Of a stretch of DNA of 64,000 nucleotides, positions 9,594 to 19,611 are shown one piece after another. This DNA is from Bacteroidota bacterium (lineage in GTDB: Bacteria > Bacteroidota > Ignavibacteria > Ignavibacteriales > Melioribacteraceae): the NCBI GenBank assembly GCA_018829205.1, contig JAHJUE010000022.1:62001-126000 (forward strand), read 5' to 3'. The notes beneath the pieces were generated by a model that did not search any database, was not told the origin of the DNA, and was given only the letters and a program-made list of their open reading frames with translations. The stretch's first letter is position 1. Each line of letters starts with the position of its first letter. Position numbers and translations under genes: made by a program.

Positions 9594-9989
9594 TTAGATT
9601 AAAGATAAATCCTTGATACTTTTTATAATTTTTTCTTTTGTAATCGGTTTAACCAGATATGAAGAGCACCCGCCGTTATAAAATGTTCCTACAACATCTT
9701 TTGGTGTATCAAGTGCAGTAACCATAATTATTTTTACTTCATTTTTGGGAGGTATATTCCACTCCTTTTCTTTTTGCCTGATTATGCTTAATGCCTCTTT
9801 ACCATCCATTTCGGGCATCATTATATCCAGGCAAATTAAATCATATTGGTTATTTTCAATATAAGCCAGGCTGAAGGCTTCTACCGCTTCTTTCCCGTTA
9901 ACAGCTACATCGCAATTACCATATACAGAAAGCATTTTCTGCATTACTAATCTGCTAACGAAATCATCTTCAACAACTAATATTCTCAT
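9594..9989 (-). CDS. Single-domain response regulator (CheY-like)
   Basis: This 131-residue receiver domain has no output domain. Phospho-acceptor Asp55 lies in LICLDIMMPEMDG, the acidic pair is EDD at 7-9, the switch Thr is in MVTALD, and the conserved Lys is in YLVKPI. Such proteins act by binding a partner or by relaying phosphate. AGAAGGATT precedes ATG 9989. It sits between two kinase genes (10020-11957 upstream, 8406-9563 downstream) with 30-bp gaps, so it is probably co-transcribed with both and could be phosphorylated by either. Confidence 0.88.
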   Translation of the reverse strand: MRILVVEDDFVSRLVMQKMLSVYGNCDVAVNGKEAVEAFSLAYIENNQYDLICLDIMMPEMDGKEALSIIRQKEKEWNIPPKNEVKIIMVTALDTPKDVVGTFYNGGCSSYLVKPITKEKIIKSIKDLSLI

Positions 9990-10019
9990 AATCCTTCTCT
10001 TGTTTAATTATTATTTTAA

Positions 10020-11957
10020 CTAATAAATCATTACATTTTTTTCATTTATTGTATTTTTTGCACTTTCTAATTCTAAAACAAAATGGAAATGACTCCCATG
10101 CCCTACAATACTTTCTACCCAAATTTTTCCGTTCATAAATTCGACCAGCTGTTTAACTATTGCTAATCCTAGCCCGGTGCCCGAATATTTCCGTGTAAAA
10201 GAGCCGTCTATCTGTGTAAAATTTTCAAAAATAATATCCAATTTTTCTTCGGGAATACCCAAACCGGTATCGGACACTATAAAATGCAAAAGTTTATTCT
10301 GAGTTCCGTTATTTCTATGTTCGTAAGTTTTTTCGAGCTTAACATTAATACTTATAGTCCCGTGTTCGGTAAATTTAACCGCGTTGCTGACCAAGTTATT
10401 AATGATTTGTTTTATTTTACGTCCGTCACCTATTAATATTTCCGGCAAGGTTTCGTCAATTTCCAAAATTACATCCACTTGAGTTCTTTTTAATTGTATT
10501 TTATATGGCTGGATTATTTCATCAACAATCTGCGATAGATTAAAAGGAGCGATATTTAATAACTCTTTTCCGTCCTCTAATTTAGAGAAATCCAAAAGAT
10601 TATTAAGCAGATCGAGTAATGTTAAACCGCATTGTTTTATCATCTCCATGAATTCAGTTTGTTCCTCATCTAATTTTGAGTCCAAAAGCAAATCAGTAAG
10701 TCCCATAATTCCGTTAAGCGGTGTTCTGATTTCATGACTGACATTTGAGATTATTGTTCTTTTTACATTATTTGATGATTCGGAAACATCTTTGGCAAGT
10801 TTTAACTCATCTTCCATTAATTTTCTTTTTGTAATATCGAAACAGGCACCTATAAATCCTCCGAAATTTCCGTCAATATCGTTAAAAGGATTACCGGCGA
10901 AAATAAACCAGTGATAGACATTATCGTTTCTTAATATTCTTAATTCAGTATCAAATTTTTCTTTTTTTGTGAATGATGATTCGAATAAATTGATAAATTT
11001 ATTTTTATCTTCGGTATGAATACCATCATACCATCCTTTAAAAATTAATGAATCTAATTTATTGCCTGTGTATTCACTCCATTTTGAATTGAAGTAATTA
11101 AATTCTCCGTTTTTATTCGTTCTCCAGATTAATACAGGAAATTTTTCAAGTATGTTCAGATAAAAATCCTTACTGTAAATAGCCTGAAGCTGAGCATTTC
11201 TTCTTTTAGAAATATCACTTATTGTAATTACCTTTCCGGTAATATCTCCGGCTTCATTTCTAATTATTGATCTTTTCTCCTCAACAAAAACATGTCCGCC
11301 GCTTTTATTAACAAGTATTTTATCGTTAAACTCAGAAGGTTTGCCCTTGATTTCTGCTTCCTTCGAAAAAACTACAAGTCCTTCACTTGATGTATCCGGC
11401 AGGATTATTAGTTTGTCATTAAAATTTTCTCCAATCAATTCTTCGGTGCTGTAGCCCAATAGTTTTTCGGCTACATTATTCACAAATTTAATATTCTGGA
11501 ACTGGTCGATAACAATTACACCGTCGCTGATGCTGCATAAAATTGATTTGTACCAACGTTCGCTTTCTTTTAATTTATCATCGGCTTCTTTTTTATAAAT
11601 TGCGATCTGCAGCGTACCCTTTAGTTCTTTTATTTCAAAAGGTTTTACAAGGTAACCGTAAGGTTCCGCTATTTTTGCTTTTTGAATTGTTTTATCATCC
11701 GAATGGCTTGTCATAAAAATAACCGGGATGTTAAATTTCTTTTTTACAATTAAAGCGGTTTCAATTCCGTCGATATTGCCGTTAATTGTAATGTCCATTA
11801 AAATTATATCGGGGTCGCATTGCTCAATTAATTTTACCGCGTCTTCACCGGACGCAGCAATTCCAGCCACCTTATACCCAAGTTTAAGAATCATTTCTTC
11901 GGCGTAAAAAGCAATATTTTTATCATCTTCAACAATAAGTATTTTTTTTTCAGTCAT
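10020..11957 (-). CDS. Hybrid kinase REC-PAS-PAS-HisKA-HATPase
   Basis: This is a 645-residue soluble protein. The N-terminal receiver (1-122) has Asp55 in IILMDITING. Two PAS domains follow (about 130-255 and 265-385), the second ending GACFDITKRK. The HisKA helix has His408 in SNVSHEIRTPLNGIMG, and the HATPase domain (about 515-635) shows NLVSNAVKFT, DTGLGIP and GTGLGLA. The SHEIRTPLNGI form is typical of hybrid kinases feeding a phosphorelay, but no Hpt domain other than that of CheA is nearby. It begins 18 bp after cheB and probably belongs to the chemosensory transcript, so it may be tied to chemosensory output. Confidence 0.87.
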   Translation of the reverse strand: MTEKKILIVEDDKNIAFYAEEMILKLGYKVAGIAASGEDAVKLIEQCDPDIILMDITINGNIDGIETALIVKKKFNIPVIFMTSHSDDKTIQKAKIAEPYGYLVKPFEIKELKGTLQIAIYKKEADDKLKESERWYKSILCSISDGVIVIDQFQNIKFVNNVAEKLLGYSTEELIGENFNDKLIILPDTSSEGLVVFSKEAEIKGKPSEFNDKILVNKSGGHVFVEEKRSIIRNEAGDITGKVITISDISKRRNAQLQAIYSKDFYLNILEKFPVLIWRTNKNGEFNYFNSKWSEYTGNKLDSLIFKGWYDGIHTEDKNKFINLFESSFTKKEKFDTELRILRNDNVYHWFIFAGNPFNDIDGNFGGFIGACFDITKRKLMEDELKLAKDVSESSNNVKRTIISNVSHEIRTPLNGIMGLTDLLLDSKLDEEQTEFMEMIKQCGLTLLDLLNNLLDFSKLEDGKELLNIAPFNLSQIVDEIIQPYKIQLKRTQVDVILEIDETLPEILIGDGRKIKQIINNLVSNAVKFTEHGTISINVKLEKTYEHRNNGTQNKLLHFIVSDTGLGIPEEKLDIIFENFTQIDGSFTRKYSGTGLGLAIVKQLVEFMNGKIWVESIVGHGSHFHFVLELESAKNTINEKNVMIY

Positions 11958-11975
11958 AAATCAATTTCCCGTAAA

Positions 11976-13043
11976 TTAAAAGGGGCATTTGTTTATTACA
12001 AAATTAGCGATACTACCTAAGGGCAATATTTTATTTACTCCGCCCAATTTAATCGCTTCATTAGGCATTCCGAAAACAACGCTGGTTTTTTCATCCTGAG
12101 CAATTGTAAAGGCTCCGGCTTCCTTTAATTCAAGCATTCCCTTTGCGCCGTCGTCCCCCATTCCGGTCATAATAACACCTATTGCGTTTGAACCGGCATA
12201 ACGCGCGGCCGATCTGAACAAAACATCCACCGAAGGTCTGTGACGGCTAACTAACGGACCTTCTTTAATTTCTATATAATATCTGGCTCCGCTTCTTTTA
12301 AGCAGCAGATGATAATTCCCCGGAGCAATTAACGCCCGTCCTCTAATAACTGTATCGCCGTCTTCGGCTTCCTTAACTGAAAGTCTGCATATACTGTCCA
12401 ATCTTTTGGCGAATGCGGTGGTAAAATTTTCGGGCATATGCTGAACGATTACAATACCGGGCGAATCAAGAGGGAAAGCCTCCAGAAATGTTTTTAATGC
12501 CTCGGTACCTCCTGTAGAAGCGCCTACAACAACAACTTTTTCAGTAGTCTGAATCATTGCTTTGCTTGTATTCTTTGCTATTACCGCGTCAGCCGATAGT
12601 TTCGGTTCAACTTCAATTCTTTTTGAGACATATTTCCGAATATTAACAAGAGCCGCCGCTTTAACCGCGTCGCAGATTCGAATTTTAGATTCTTCAAGGA
12701 ACTGTTTTGTACCCATTTTGGGTTTAGTAATTATATCAACAGCGCCGCTTTCAAGAGCTTTCATGGCGGTAGCAGAACCGTGTTCCGAAAGGCTTGAACA
12801 AATTATTACGGGAATCGGATGCTGACTCATAATTTTCTGAAGAAAGGTTATTCCGTCCATTTGAGGCATTTCAATATCAAGAGTAATTACATCCGGAACT
12901 TGTTCGCTGATTCTATCTGCGGCAATAAATGGATTTGCCGCCGTAGCGATTACTTCGATAGCAGGGTCCGACGACAATAACTCACTAAGGGTCTGTCTTA
13001 CTATCGCAGAGTCGTCAACAATAAGTACTTTAACTTTGTCCAT
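11976..13043 (-). CDS. cheB: Chemotaxis protein-glutamate methylesterase/glutaminase CheB
   Basis: CheB, 355 residues, removes methyl groups from glutamates of chemoreceptors and is activated by phosphorylation of its receiver. The receiver (1-125) has Asp56 in [13 protein letters not shown]. The C-terminal methylesterase (about 165-350) has the catalytic serine in VGASTGG, histidine in IVQHMPENF and aspartate in MTGMGDDGA. The start (ATG 13043) overlaps the end of cheD by 14 bases, suggesting translational coupling. The family length is normal and no key residue is missing. Confidence 0.95.
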   Translation of the reverse strand: MDKVKVLIVDDSAIVRQTLSELLSSDPAIEVIATAANPFIAADRISEQVPDVITLDIEMPQMDGITFLQKIMSQHPIPVIICSSLSEHGSATAMKALESGAVDIITKPKMGTKQFLEESKIRICDAVKAAALVNIRKYVSKRIEVEPKLSADAVIAKNTSKAMIQTTEKVVVVGASTGGTEALKTFLEAFPLDSPGIVIVQHMPENFTTAFAKRLDSICRLSVKEAEDGDTVIRGRALIAPGNYHLLLKRSGARYYIEIKEGPLVSRHRPSVDVLFRSAARYAGSNAIGVIMTGMGDDGAKGMLELKEAGAFTIAQDEKTSVVFGMPNEAIKLGGVNKILPLGSIANFVINKCPF

Positions 13044-13542
13044 TATTTTTTAACCTATTTAAAAATACTTCGCCGGTTTTTGTGAAGAATAAAATTTTTC
13101 TTCCCTGCTGTCCGCCAACGTCGGAAACTGACAGATTTAGATTATTTTCAGTTATAGCTTTATTAGCGGACATAATATTCTGTTTCCCTACTGTATTCAA
13201 TTTGTTCCCGGAAGGGCTGTTTTTAAGAACATCTCCGCCGCCGAAAATTTTAACTTCTATATCACTTCTAATTATATTTCTTTCACCAAATTTTTTAACC
13301 ATACTCCTTACCGTACAATCAACATATTTATAAGGGTCCGCGCAATTTACGCAATCTGCTCCATCCCCTTTGCAAAGCGGAAGCTGGCAATGTGAAATAC
13401 CTGCATACGGCAGGGTTTTACAATACATTACAATGGATAAACACGATCCCAGAACAGTTGAAACAACAATTGGTTTGGCCGAGAAACAAACCTCACCGGG
13501 ATGGAGATAAACTACCTTTAAGCCTTCTATATTCGGACTCAT
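13030..13542 (-). CDS. cheD: Chemoreceptor glutamine deamidase CheD
   Basis: CheD, 170 residues, deamidates receptor glutamines and in some species binds CheC. The catalytic cysteine is Cys34 in [12 protein letters not shown], with His51 in GISHCQLP; both are conserved in the family. Unusually, a cysteine-rich stretch follows directly ([20 protein letters not shown], residues 57-76), with spacing that could hold a metal. I do not recall this from characterised CheD proteins. No cheC was found in the window. The gene overlaps both cheR (stop past 13539) and cheB. Confidence 0.9.
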   Translation of the reverse strand: MSPNIEGLKVVYLHPGEVCFSAKPIVVSTVLGSCLSIVMYCKTLPYAGISHCQLPLCKGDGADCVNCADPYKYVDCTVRSMVKKFGERNIIRSDIEVKIFGGGDVLKNSPSGNKLNTVGKQNIMSANKAITENNLNLSVSDVGGQQGRKILFFTKTGEVFLNRLKNNGQS

Positions 13543-14393
13543 AATATTTTTCTATAGGTGCTTGCCGCTAATTGAACAATGGGTAGATTTGAATTAAATA
13601 TAGATTCGGAATGACCGAGAAATAAATAGCCGCCCGGATTTAAGTAACCCAACAACCGCGCAATAAGCTTGTCTTGAGTAGGTTTATCGAAATAAATAAT
13701 TACGTTGCGGCAGAAAATAACATCAAATTTTTCTTTTATACCGAAGTCATCATCCATAAAATTAAGCCATTGATACTGCACCGAATTTCTTAATACTGGA
13801 ACAACCCGCACAAGCTTTTTTGTTTTGTCCTTACTTTTAAGAAAATACTTTTTCACCATTTCGTTTGGTATTGTAGAAATCCGGCTTTCCTCATAAACTC
13901 CTAAAACCGCTTTTTCCAAAATTCTTGTTGAAATATCCGTCGCGAAAATTTTATACGAATACCTTTTTATATTTGTCATAAATTCATTTAGAACAATCGC
14001 TAACGTATAAGGCTCTTCCCCGCTTGAACATCCCGCGCTCCAAATATTTAACGGACGGCTTATGCCGATATTGTCAAGTTCAATTAACTCCGGCAAGGCT
14101 GTTTCCGATAAAAAAACAAATTGTTTAGGCTCCCTGAAAAAATCCGTTTTATTAGTAGTAATTACATCAATCATATTTACTATTTCTTTTGAGCTTTCCT
14201 GTTTTGAAAAAAGAGCGTTGCAGTATTCATCGTAAGAATTCATATTTAATTCGCGAAGCCTTCTTCTTAACCTGGCTTCGACCATAACTTTTTTTGAATC
14301 GGGAATTTTTATGCCGCACTCTTTATAAATAAAACTGCTTAAGCGTTTAAAGTCGGAATTTGACAATGAAGGGGATTTTATTTCTGGGGCCAT
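13539..14393 (-). CDS. cheR: Chemotaxis protein methyltransferase CheR
   Basis: CheR, 284 residues, uses S-adenosylmethionine to methylate chemoreceptor glutamates. The N-terminal helical domain spans about 1-90. The C-terminal methyltransferase has the SAM-binding motif NIWSAGCSSGEEPYT, followed by FATDIS and FDVIFCRNVIIYFD. No TPR extension is present. The start ATG 14393 lies downstream of an inverted repeat at 14434-14466 that separates it from the receptor gene. The last bases overlap the start of cheD. Confidence 0.95.
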   Translation of the reverse strand: MAPEIKSPSLSNSDFKRLSSFIYKECGIKIPDSKKVMVEARLRRRLRELNMNSYDEYCNALFSKQESSKEIVNMIDVITTNKTDFFREPKQFVFLSETALPELIELDNIGISRPLNIWSAGCSSGEEPYTLAIVLNEFMTNIKRYSYKIFATDISTRILEKAVLGVYEESRISTIPNEMVKKYFLKSKDKTKKLVRVVPVLRNSVQYQWLNFMDDDFGIKEKFDVIFCRNVIIYFDKPTQDKLIARLLGYLNPGGYLFLGHSESIFNSNLPIVQLAASTYRKIL

Positions 14394-14433
14394 AATTATA
14401 ACTCTTATTTAGTATTTTTTTATTCTAATTATT

Positions 14434-14466
14434 TGCGCGTCACATAAAATTGTTAAGTGACGCGCA
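14434..14466 (-). terminator. Perfect inverted repeat between mcp and cheR
   Basis: TGCGCGTCAC and GTGACGCGCA make a 10-bp perfect stem with a 13-nt loop. On the minus strand it is followed about 12 bases later by a run of T residues. It lies between the receptor stop (14485) and the cheR start (14393). It could be a partial terminator or a processing/stability hairpin that makes receptor and CheA mRNA more abundant than cheR-cheD-cheB. Confidence 0.6.
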
Positions 14467-14484
14467 TTAAAGAATTATTTTTGA

Positions 14485-16218
14485 TTAGAATTTTTCAAAT
14501 TCCTGATCTAGGTTGTCGCCGTTTTTTCCCATATCTAAAGAAACGCCTACAGGTTTATTATTTTTTTTATTTTTACCGTTTGCAGGTTTTGGAGGAGCTA
14601 TTTTTAAAGGTGTTTTTTCTACTTGAACGTGATTAAAGCTTAACTTGTGCGAATCATTAAATGAATGTTTATTCTGCATTGTATTTGCTTTTCTTACGTT
14701 CTGACCGTTCTTGGTATCAATTTTAAAAAATGCCATTGTATCCTGAAGCATTTCGGCCTGACTTAATAATTCTTCGGCGGTTGATGCCATTTCTTCCGAC
14801 GCTGACGCGTTCTGCTGAATGATCTGATTGAGCTGCTGTATAGCGCTATTAATTTGTTCCGCGCCGCTGTTCTGCTCATTACTGGATGCCGTAATTTCCT
14901 GAACAAGTTCACTAGTTCTTTGAATATCGGGAACAATTTGAGTCAACAAATCGCCTGCTTTTTCGGCTATTTTAATGCTGGATGCCGATAATTGATTTAT
15001 TTCAGCTGCGGCTGTCTGACTTCTTTCTGCAAGTTTTCTAACTTCGCTAGCTACAACAGCGAAACCTTTTCCGTGTTCTCCGGCGCGCGCTGCTTCAATC
15101 GCTGCGTTTAAGGCGAGAAGATTTGTCTGACGTGCTATCTCTTCAATAATAGAAATTTTACCTGCTATTTCTTTCATCGCGTCTGCCGTTGCGATTACTG
15201 CCTTGCCCCCTTCTTTTGCGTCTTCCGATGATTTTAGAGCAATCTTTTCAGTCTGCTGAGCGTTATCCGCGTTTTGTTTGATGTTTGATGTCATCTGTTC
15301 CATAGAAGACGAAGCTTCTTCAGCGGCCGATGCCTGCTCTGTAGCGCCTTGCGACATTTCTTCTGAACTTGAGCTTAATTCCTGCGAGCCCGAAGAAACG
15401 TTATCCGAAGCAGCCTGAACGCTTTCAACAACATCTTTTAACTTATCCACCATTATATTTAAAGCTCCGGCAAGCTGCCCAATTTCATCCTTCTGGTCGA
15501 TATCCAATTTTTCTGTTAAATCGCCGTTTGAAACCATTTCTGCTAATCTAACGCCGCGCTTAAGTGAATTAACAATTATTTTTGAGATAAAAAGTCCTAA
15601 CGCGACGGCTATAACAATTGCGAATCCTATAATAACAAGCATTGTTACTGTCGCGGTATTAGCAATTACAGTATTATTATCCGCCGTATTTTTGGCGTCA
15701 ATTTCTTTGGCATGAACAATTTTATCAATCGCGTCGCTTTCCGCGTTAGCTGTTTTTGACATAGGTCCCTGCAGAAGTTCAAAAGCAGCGTCATTTTTAC
15801 CTTGATTTACAAGCTCTTCCAAATGATCCAAATCTTTTCCGTAATCTGCCCTTGTCTGCAGAAAATGATCATAAAGACTTTTCATTTCCGCGCTGAGAAT
15901 TTTAGTCTCAAATCGTTTTCCAATTGCGTCAATAGAGTCGCGGTAAACATTAATTCTTTCCAAAAATTCATTTTTTTCGGCAGGAGTCTTCGCTAATATT
16001 ATATCTCTTGTATTAACGCGCACCCTTTGAAAATAATTTGTAATAGTTCCCATTTCTGAAATCGGGATTGTCATATTCTTATACATTATATCACCGTTAT
16101 AGTCAATCGTTTTAATATTAGTGATACCCATATATCCAACAAAGCCGGTAATAAGAGCGACAAGAATAAAGCCGCTTAATAATTTTGTAGCGATTTTCAA
16201 ATCATAAAACCATTTCAT
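14485..16218 (-). CDS. Transmembrane methyl-accepting chemotaxis protein
   Basis: This is a 577-residue receptor. Transmembrane helix 1 is at about 12-32, a four-helix-bundle-type extracytoplasmic ligand domain at about 33-185, and helix 2 at about 188-211. The HAMP domain lies at about 212-265, and the long cytoplasmic coiled coil contains the signalling tip [20 protein letters not shown]. Likely methylation stretches are rich in E/Q/A/S on both sides of the tip. The ligand domain resembles the broad 4HB_MCP fold, so no ligand is assigned. There is no CheR-binding pentapeptide at the end; the tail is Lys/Asn-rich. ATG 16218 has GGAGA upstream. It sits inside the che operon. Confidence 0.93.
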   Translation of the reverse strand: MKWFYDLKIATKLLSGFILVALITGFVGYMGITNIKTIDYNGDIMYKNMTIPISEMGTITNYFQRVRVNTRDIILAKTPAEKNEFLERINVYRDSIDAIGKRFETKILSAEMKSLYDHFLQTRADYGKDLDHLEELVNQGKNDAAFELLQGPMSKTANAESDAIDKIVHAKEIDAKNTADNNTVIANTATVTMLVIIGFAIVIAVALGLFISKIIVNSLKRGVRLAEMVSNGDLTEKLDIDQKDEIGQLAGALNIMVDKLKDVVESVQAASDNVSSGSQELSSSSEEMSQGATEQASAAEEASSSMEQMTSNIKQNADNAQQTEKIALKSSEDAKEGGKAVIATADAMKEIAGKISIIEEIARQTNLLALNAAIEAARAGEHGKGFAVVASEVRKLAERSQTAAAEINQLSASSIKIAEKAGDLLTQIVPDIQRTSELVQEITASSNEQNSGAEQINSAIQQLNQIIQQNASASEEMASTAEELLSQAEMLQDTMAFFKIDTKNGQNVRKANTMQNKHSFNDSHKLSFNHVQVEKTPLKIAPPKPANGKNKKNNKPVGVSLDMGKNGDNLDQEFEKF

Positions 16219-16236
16219 TTTTTTATCTCCGTTTTA

Positions 16237-16752
16237 TTAACTAATTAAGGTTTCTTCGTTTGTTTTTGCGTTTACTGTATTCTGCACTAAATTTAATTCT
16301 TCGGATGAAAACACTTTATCTATATCAAGAATTATTATAAAGGTTTCATTGTGTTTACCCATACCTTTAATAAATTCGGTTTTTAATCTTGTGCCGATTT
16401 TAGGAGCCGGTTCAATATTTTTAGACTCAATTTCAAATACTTCCTGAACTGAATCTACAAGGGCTCCAATTACAGTTGTTTCATCGCCGATTTTAACTTC
16501 CACAACAACAATGCAAGTGTTAACAGTTTTTTCGGTACTTGACATTCCGAATTTTAAATTCATATCAACAACAGGAACAACGCTGCCGCGGAGATTTATA
16601 ACTCCCTTCATAAATTCGGGAGTCTGAGGCACCTTTGTTATTTTTACATAATCCAGGATTTCCCGCACCTGAGCAACATCAACACCGAAGACCTCGTCAG
16701 TCAACTTAAACGTTAGATATTGTTTTGTTTCGTTTAACACAGAATTATCCAT
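16237..16752 (-). CDS. cheW: Chemotaxis coupling protein CheW
   Basis: CheW, 171 residues, is the scaffold linking receptor tips to CheA. The two SH3-like subdomains are recognisable from YLTFKLTDEVFGVDVAQV, VINLRGSVVPVVDM and the conserved region GALVDSVQEVF. The C-terminal extension of about 20 residues is slightly long. CGGAGGAAT precedes ATG 16752. It lies between cheA and mcp, as in many compact chemosensory operons. Confidence 0.94.
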   Translation of the reverse strand: MDNSVLNETKQYLTFKLTDEVFGVDVAQVREILDYVKITKVPQTPEFMKGVINLRGSVVPVVDMNLKFGMSSTEKTVNTCIVVVEVKIGDETTVIGALVDSVQEVFEIESKNIEPAPKIGTRLKTEFIKGMGKHNETFIIILDIDKVFSSEELNLVQNTVNAKTNEETLIS

Positions 16753-16790
16753 TTATTCCTCCGAGTTATTAGTAAATCATTAGCTTCAAT

Positions 16791-18899
16791 TTATTTTATA
16801 GATAACTGTTCAAGCATATTTCTTTCATGTATTTCCTCATTAGAGGTAATGTCATTTATATCAAGTATAAGAGCAATTGTGCCGTCCCCCATAATTGTGG
16901 CGCCGGAAATTCCTTTAACGTCCTTATAAAAATGCCCTAATGATTTTAATACAGTCTGATGCTGACCTAAAACCTGATCAACAACAAATCCGGTTTTATT
17001 GCCTTTTATATCGGCTACAACTATTTGCTGTATATCCGGTCTTTTGGCGGTTATACCGAATCTTTCGCGGAGATTTATATAAGGGATAATTTTACCGCGT
17101 ACATTTATTACGTTCATTTCGTGTGAATTCGTAATCTCTTTTTTATTTAGTTCAATGCATTCTTCGATAGTGGATAAAGGTAGTACAAAATTATCATCAT
17201 CAATTCTTACAAGAAGTCCGTCAATTATCGCGAGCGTTAACGGAAGTTTTAAAGTGATAGTTGTGCCGGTTGTCTGGCTGCTTTTTACTTCAATTACTCC
17301 CCTTAAACTTTCAATAGCTCTTTTTACAACATCCATACCTACGCCTCTACCGGAAACATTTGTAACCTGAGCAGCGGTGGAAAAACCGGATGAAAAAACA
17401 AGCGCGTAAATTTGACTATCGGACAATTCATCTTTCTCATTTATTAAACCCATTTTTACTGCTTTGGCTTTAATAACATCCTTATTCATACCCGCGCCGT
17501 CGTCGCTGATTTCTACCAAGACATTTCCGCCGGACTGGCTGGCTGACAGTTTTACAGTACCTGTTTTTGACTTACCTGCTTTTTCCCTTATTTGGGGAGA
17601 TTCAATTCCGTGATCCACGCAATTACGGATGATATGAACCAGCGGATCGTTAAGTTTTTCTATAATGGTTTTATCGAGCTCTGTTTCGGCCCCTTCGGTA
17701 ATAATCTGCACTTCTTTGCCGAGTTCTTTAGAAAGGTCTCTTACAAGTCTTTTAAATTTGCTGAACGTTGTTCCTATTGGAAGCATTCTTGTATTTAACG
17801 CGCTTTCCCTCAAAGACCATGTTAATCTTTCAACTTCTTCAGAAACTAAATTGATTGTCGGGTCGTTTGTTTTGGCGGCAATCTGACTTAACCTTGCCTG
17901 AACGGTAACTAGCTCGCCTACTAAATTCACAAGTTCGTCCAACTTATCGGAACTTACCCTAATGCTTGAAGCGGTTTCAGATTCGCGGTTTGATTCCGGG
18001 CTTTCTTTTGATATCGGATTTTCTTTTTTATTGATTTTAATTTCAGCCGGAGTTTCGTTATGCTGATATTTTTCAAGCAGTTCGGTAATTGATGTTTTTT
18101 GAATTTTGGATGTTTCAAAGAGTAAATTTTTAAAATCCGTGAATGATTTTTCGTCTTTTAATTTCTTTAACTCATCGGTTTCGGCAATTTTTAGAACACA
18201 CTGATCTTCAATAAAAATAAAAACATCCTTTATAGCGTCAATGCCTTTATTGGTTTTTAATATAATTTCCCATGATACGCCGCAGTCTTCAGGATTAATA
18301 ATATCTAATGATTCAATACTATTAAAATCGGCCAGAATTATTGAATCGCCGAGGTCTTTCAGTTCTTTAATAAGATTAACAGGATTAGTTCCCGACAGGA
18401 AAATATCCTGAAAGGGCTGGAAATATATTAAGAATGTTTTAACAGGTTTAGAAGCGGCAAAACTATGTCCCGCGGGTTTAGCGGTTTTAATTTCATTTGT
18501 TTTATTATTCCTGCTGTTATAATCGGCGATGATATTTCTGAAAGAAGTTAATATTTCCTTGGTAAGGTTATCGTCCAACTGAGATGCGTCCTCAGATTTT
18601 ACAAGCATAAAAGAAATTTGATCGCCCGCGGCAAGTGTTAAATCAATCAGCTCTTTAGTAATGTTTATTTCGCCGTTTCTTACATGGTCGTAAACATTTT
18701 CGATATCATGCGTAAACATCGCAATATCATCGTATCCGAACATGCCCGAAGAGCCTTTAATTGTATGAAGCGAACGAAAAACTTTCGCTATTACTTCGCT
18801 GTCTTTGGGATTGTTTTCCAATTCAAGCAGGGATACTTCAAGCTGGGCAAGAAGTTCTGTAGCTTCTTCTATGAATGCTTTTCTGTGGGCGTCGATCAT
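16791..18899 (-). CDS. cheA: Chemotaxis histidine kinase CheA
   Basis: CheA, 702 residues, is a class II histidine kinase controlled by receptors. The P1 Hpt domain has phospho-acceptor His45 in SLHTIKGSSGMFG. A region of about 150 residues (about 150-280, containing two short alpha/beta repeats) replaces a typical P2 and may bind CheY. P3 dimerisation starts near 315 (SIRVSSDKLDELVNLVGELV). The P4 ATPase has HIIRNCVDHGIE and GRGVGMDVVK. The P5 CheW-like domain closes the protein. The start ATG overlaps the cheY stop (ATGA). Only one Hpt domain is present and all kinase motifs look intact. Confidence 0.95.
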   Translation of the reverse strand: MIDAHRKAFIEEATELLAQLEVSLLELENNPKDSEVIAKVFRSLHTIKGSSGMFGYDDIAMFTHDIENVYDHVRNGEINITKELIDLTLAAGDQISFMLVKSEDASQLDDNLTKEILTSFRNIIADYNSRNNKTNEIKTAKPAGHSFAASKPVKTFLIYFQPFQDIFLSGTNPVNLIKELKDLGDSIILADFNSIESLDIINPEDCGVSWEIILKTNKGIDAIKDVFIFIEDQCVLKIAETDELKKLKDEKSFTDFKNLLFETSKIQKTSITELLEKYQHNETPAEIKINKKENPISKESPESNRESETASSIRVSSDKLDELVNLVGELVTVQARLSQIAAKTNDPTINLVSEEVERLTWSLRESALNTRMLPIGTTFSKFKRLVRDLSKELGKEVQIITEGAETELDKTIIEKLNDPLVHIIRNCVDHGIESPQIREKAGKSKTGTVKLSASQSGGNVLVEISDDGAGMNKDVIKAKAVKMGLINEKDELSDSQIYALVFSSGFSTAAQVTNVSGRGVGMDVVKRAIESLRGVIEVKSSQTTGTTITLKLPLTLAIIDGLLVRIDDDNFVLPLSTIEECIELNKKEITNSHEMNVINVRGKIIPYINLRERFGITAKRPDIQQIVVADIKGNKTGFVVDQVLGQHQTVLKSLGHFYKDVKGISGATIMGDGTIALILDINDITSNEEIHERNMLEQLSIK

Positions 18900-19261
18900 C
18901 CTATCACCTTTTTCACAACATTTAAAAGTTGTTCAGGTACAAATGGTTTAACTATCCAGCCTGTCGCGCCGGCGGTTTTACCTTCCATTTTTTTCTCGCT
19001 TTGAGATTCGGTTGTAAGCATAATAATCGGGACAAATTTATTTTTATTATCCTTCCTGACATTTTTAATTAGTTCAATTCCGTCCATAACAGGCATGTTC
19101 AAATCGGTTAGAATTAAATTAAGCTCAACATTGTTTAATTTGGAAAGCGCGTCCTTTCCGTCGCACGCTTCAACAACATCATATCCTGCTTCTCTTAATG
19201 TAAAAGCGACCATCTGCCTTACGCTTGCCGAATCGTCTACAGTCATTATTTTTTTACTCAT
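18896..19261 (-). CDS. cheY: Chemotaxis response regulator CheY
   Basis: This is a 121-residue receiver with no output domain. The acidic pair is DD at 9-10, phospho-acceptor Asp53 lies in LILTDLNMPVMDG, the switch Thr is in IIMLTTES, and the conserved Lys is in WIVKPF. The start overlaps the STAS-like gene by eight bases and the stop overlaps the cheA start, so it is firmly within the operon. The WIVKPFVPEQLL form is common in CheYs encoded with cheA. The target (flagellar switch or something else) cannot be set because no flagellar genes occur here. Confidence 0.92.
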   Translation of the reverse strand: MSKKIMTVDDSASVRQMVAFTLREAGYDVVEACDGKDALSKLNNVELNLILTDLNMPVMDGIELIKNVRKDNKNKFVPIIMLTTESQSEKKMEGKTAGATGWIVKPFVPEQLLNVVKKVIG

Positions 19262-19601
19262 TGGTATGTTCTCCGGTAATTTCGATATTTTCCATTTCCG
19301 ACATCCAGTTAAACTCGGGACATCCGGAATCTTTAAGTAAAGCGGTAAAGTTTTCGGGATGATTATTTATAACGGAAAATTGTTTGTTATTTTTAACCGC
19401 TGTTTTAAACGTTGAAACTAGAAGCTGTATATATGATATGTCGAACTCATCCGCGTTTTTATGATTTATATGAAGATGTTCAACCTGTTTAATAGATTCC
19501 TGCAAGAAATTTTTTATAATAGTAGAATTTTGAATCGTTAATTTTCCGTTAAATAAAACGGTGCCGGAAAGTTTTGAATTATCAATTATAAATTCGTACA
19601 T
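19254..19601 (-). CDS. Small STAS-like protein of the che operon
   Basis: This 115-residue protein has the alternating pattern of a STAS domain. The segment EFDISYIQLLVSTFKTA takes the place of the usual D-S-SGLQLL motif, where a serine would be phosphorylated or would mediate binding; SGCPEF near the end fits the last helix. I chose ATG 19601 because AAGGAG lies just upstream; a longer frame to 19667 adds a segment overlapping the previous gene. Such MlaB/SpoIIAA-like proteins occur beside cheA operons, but their role is poorly known. The partner may be the soluble receptor-like protein encoded upstream. Confidence 0.65.
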   Translation of the reverse strand: MYEFIIDNSKLSGTVLFNGKLTIQNSTIIKNFLQESIKQVEHLHINHKNADEFDISYIQLLVSTFKTAVKNNKQFSVINNHPENFTALLKDSGCPEFNWMSEMENIEITGEHTNE

Positions 19602-19611
19602 ATTATTCTCC

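Noticed and set aside
16791-18899. CheA P2 domain of the usual kind
   Set aside because: The linker region is not recognisably the classical P2; I describe it as an unassigned CheY-binding-like region.
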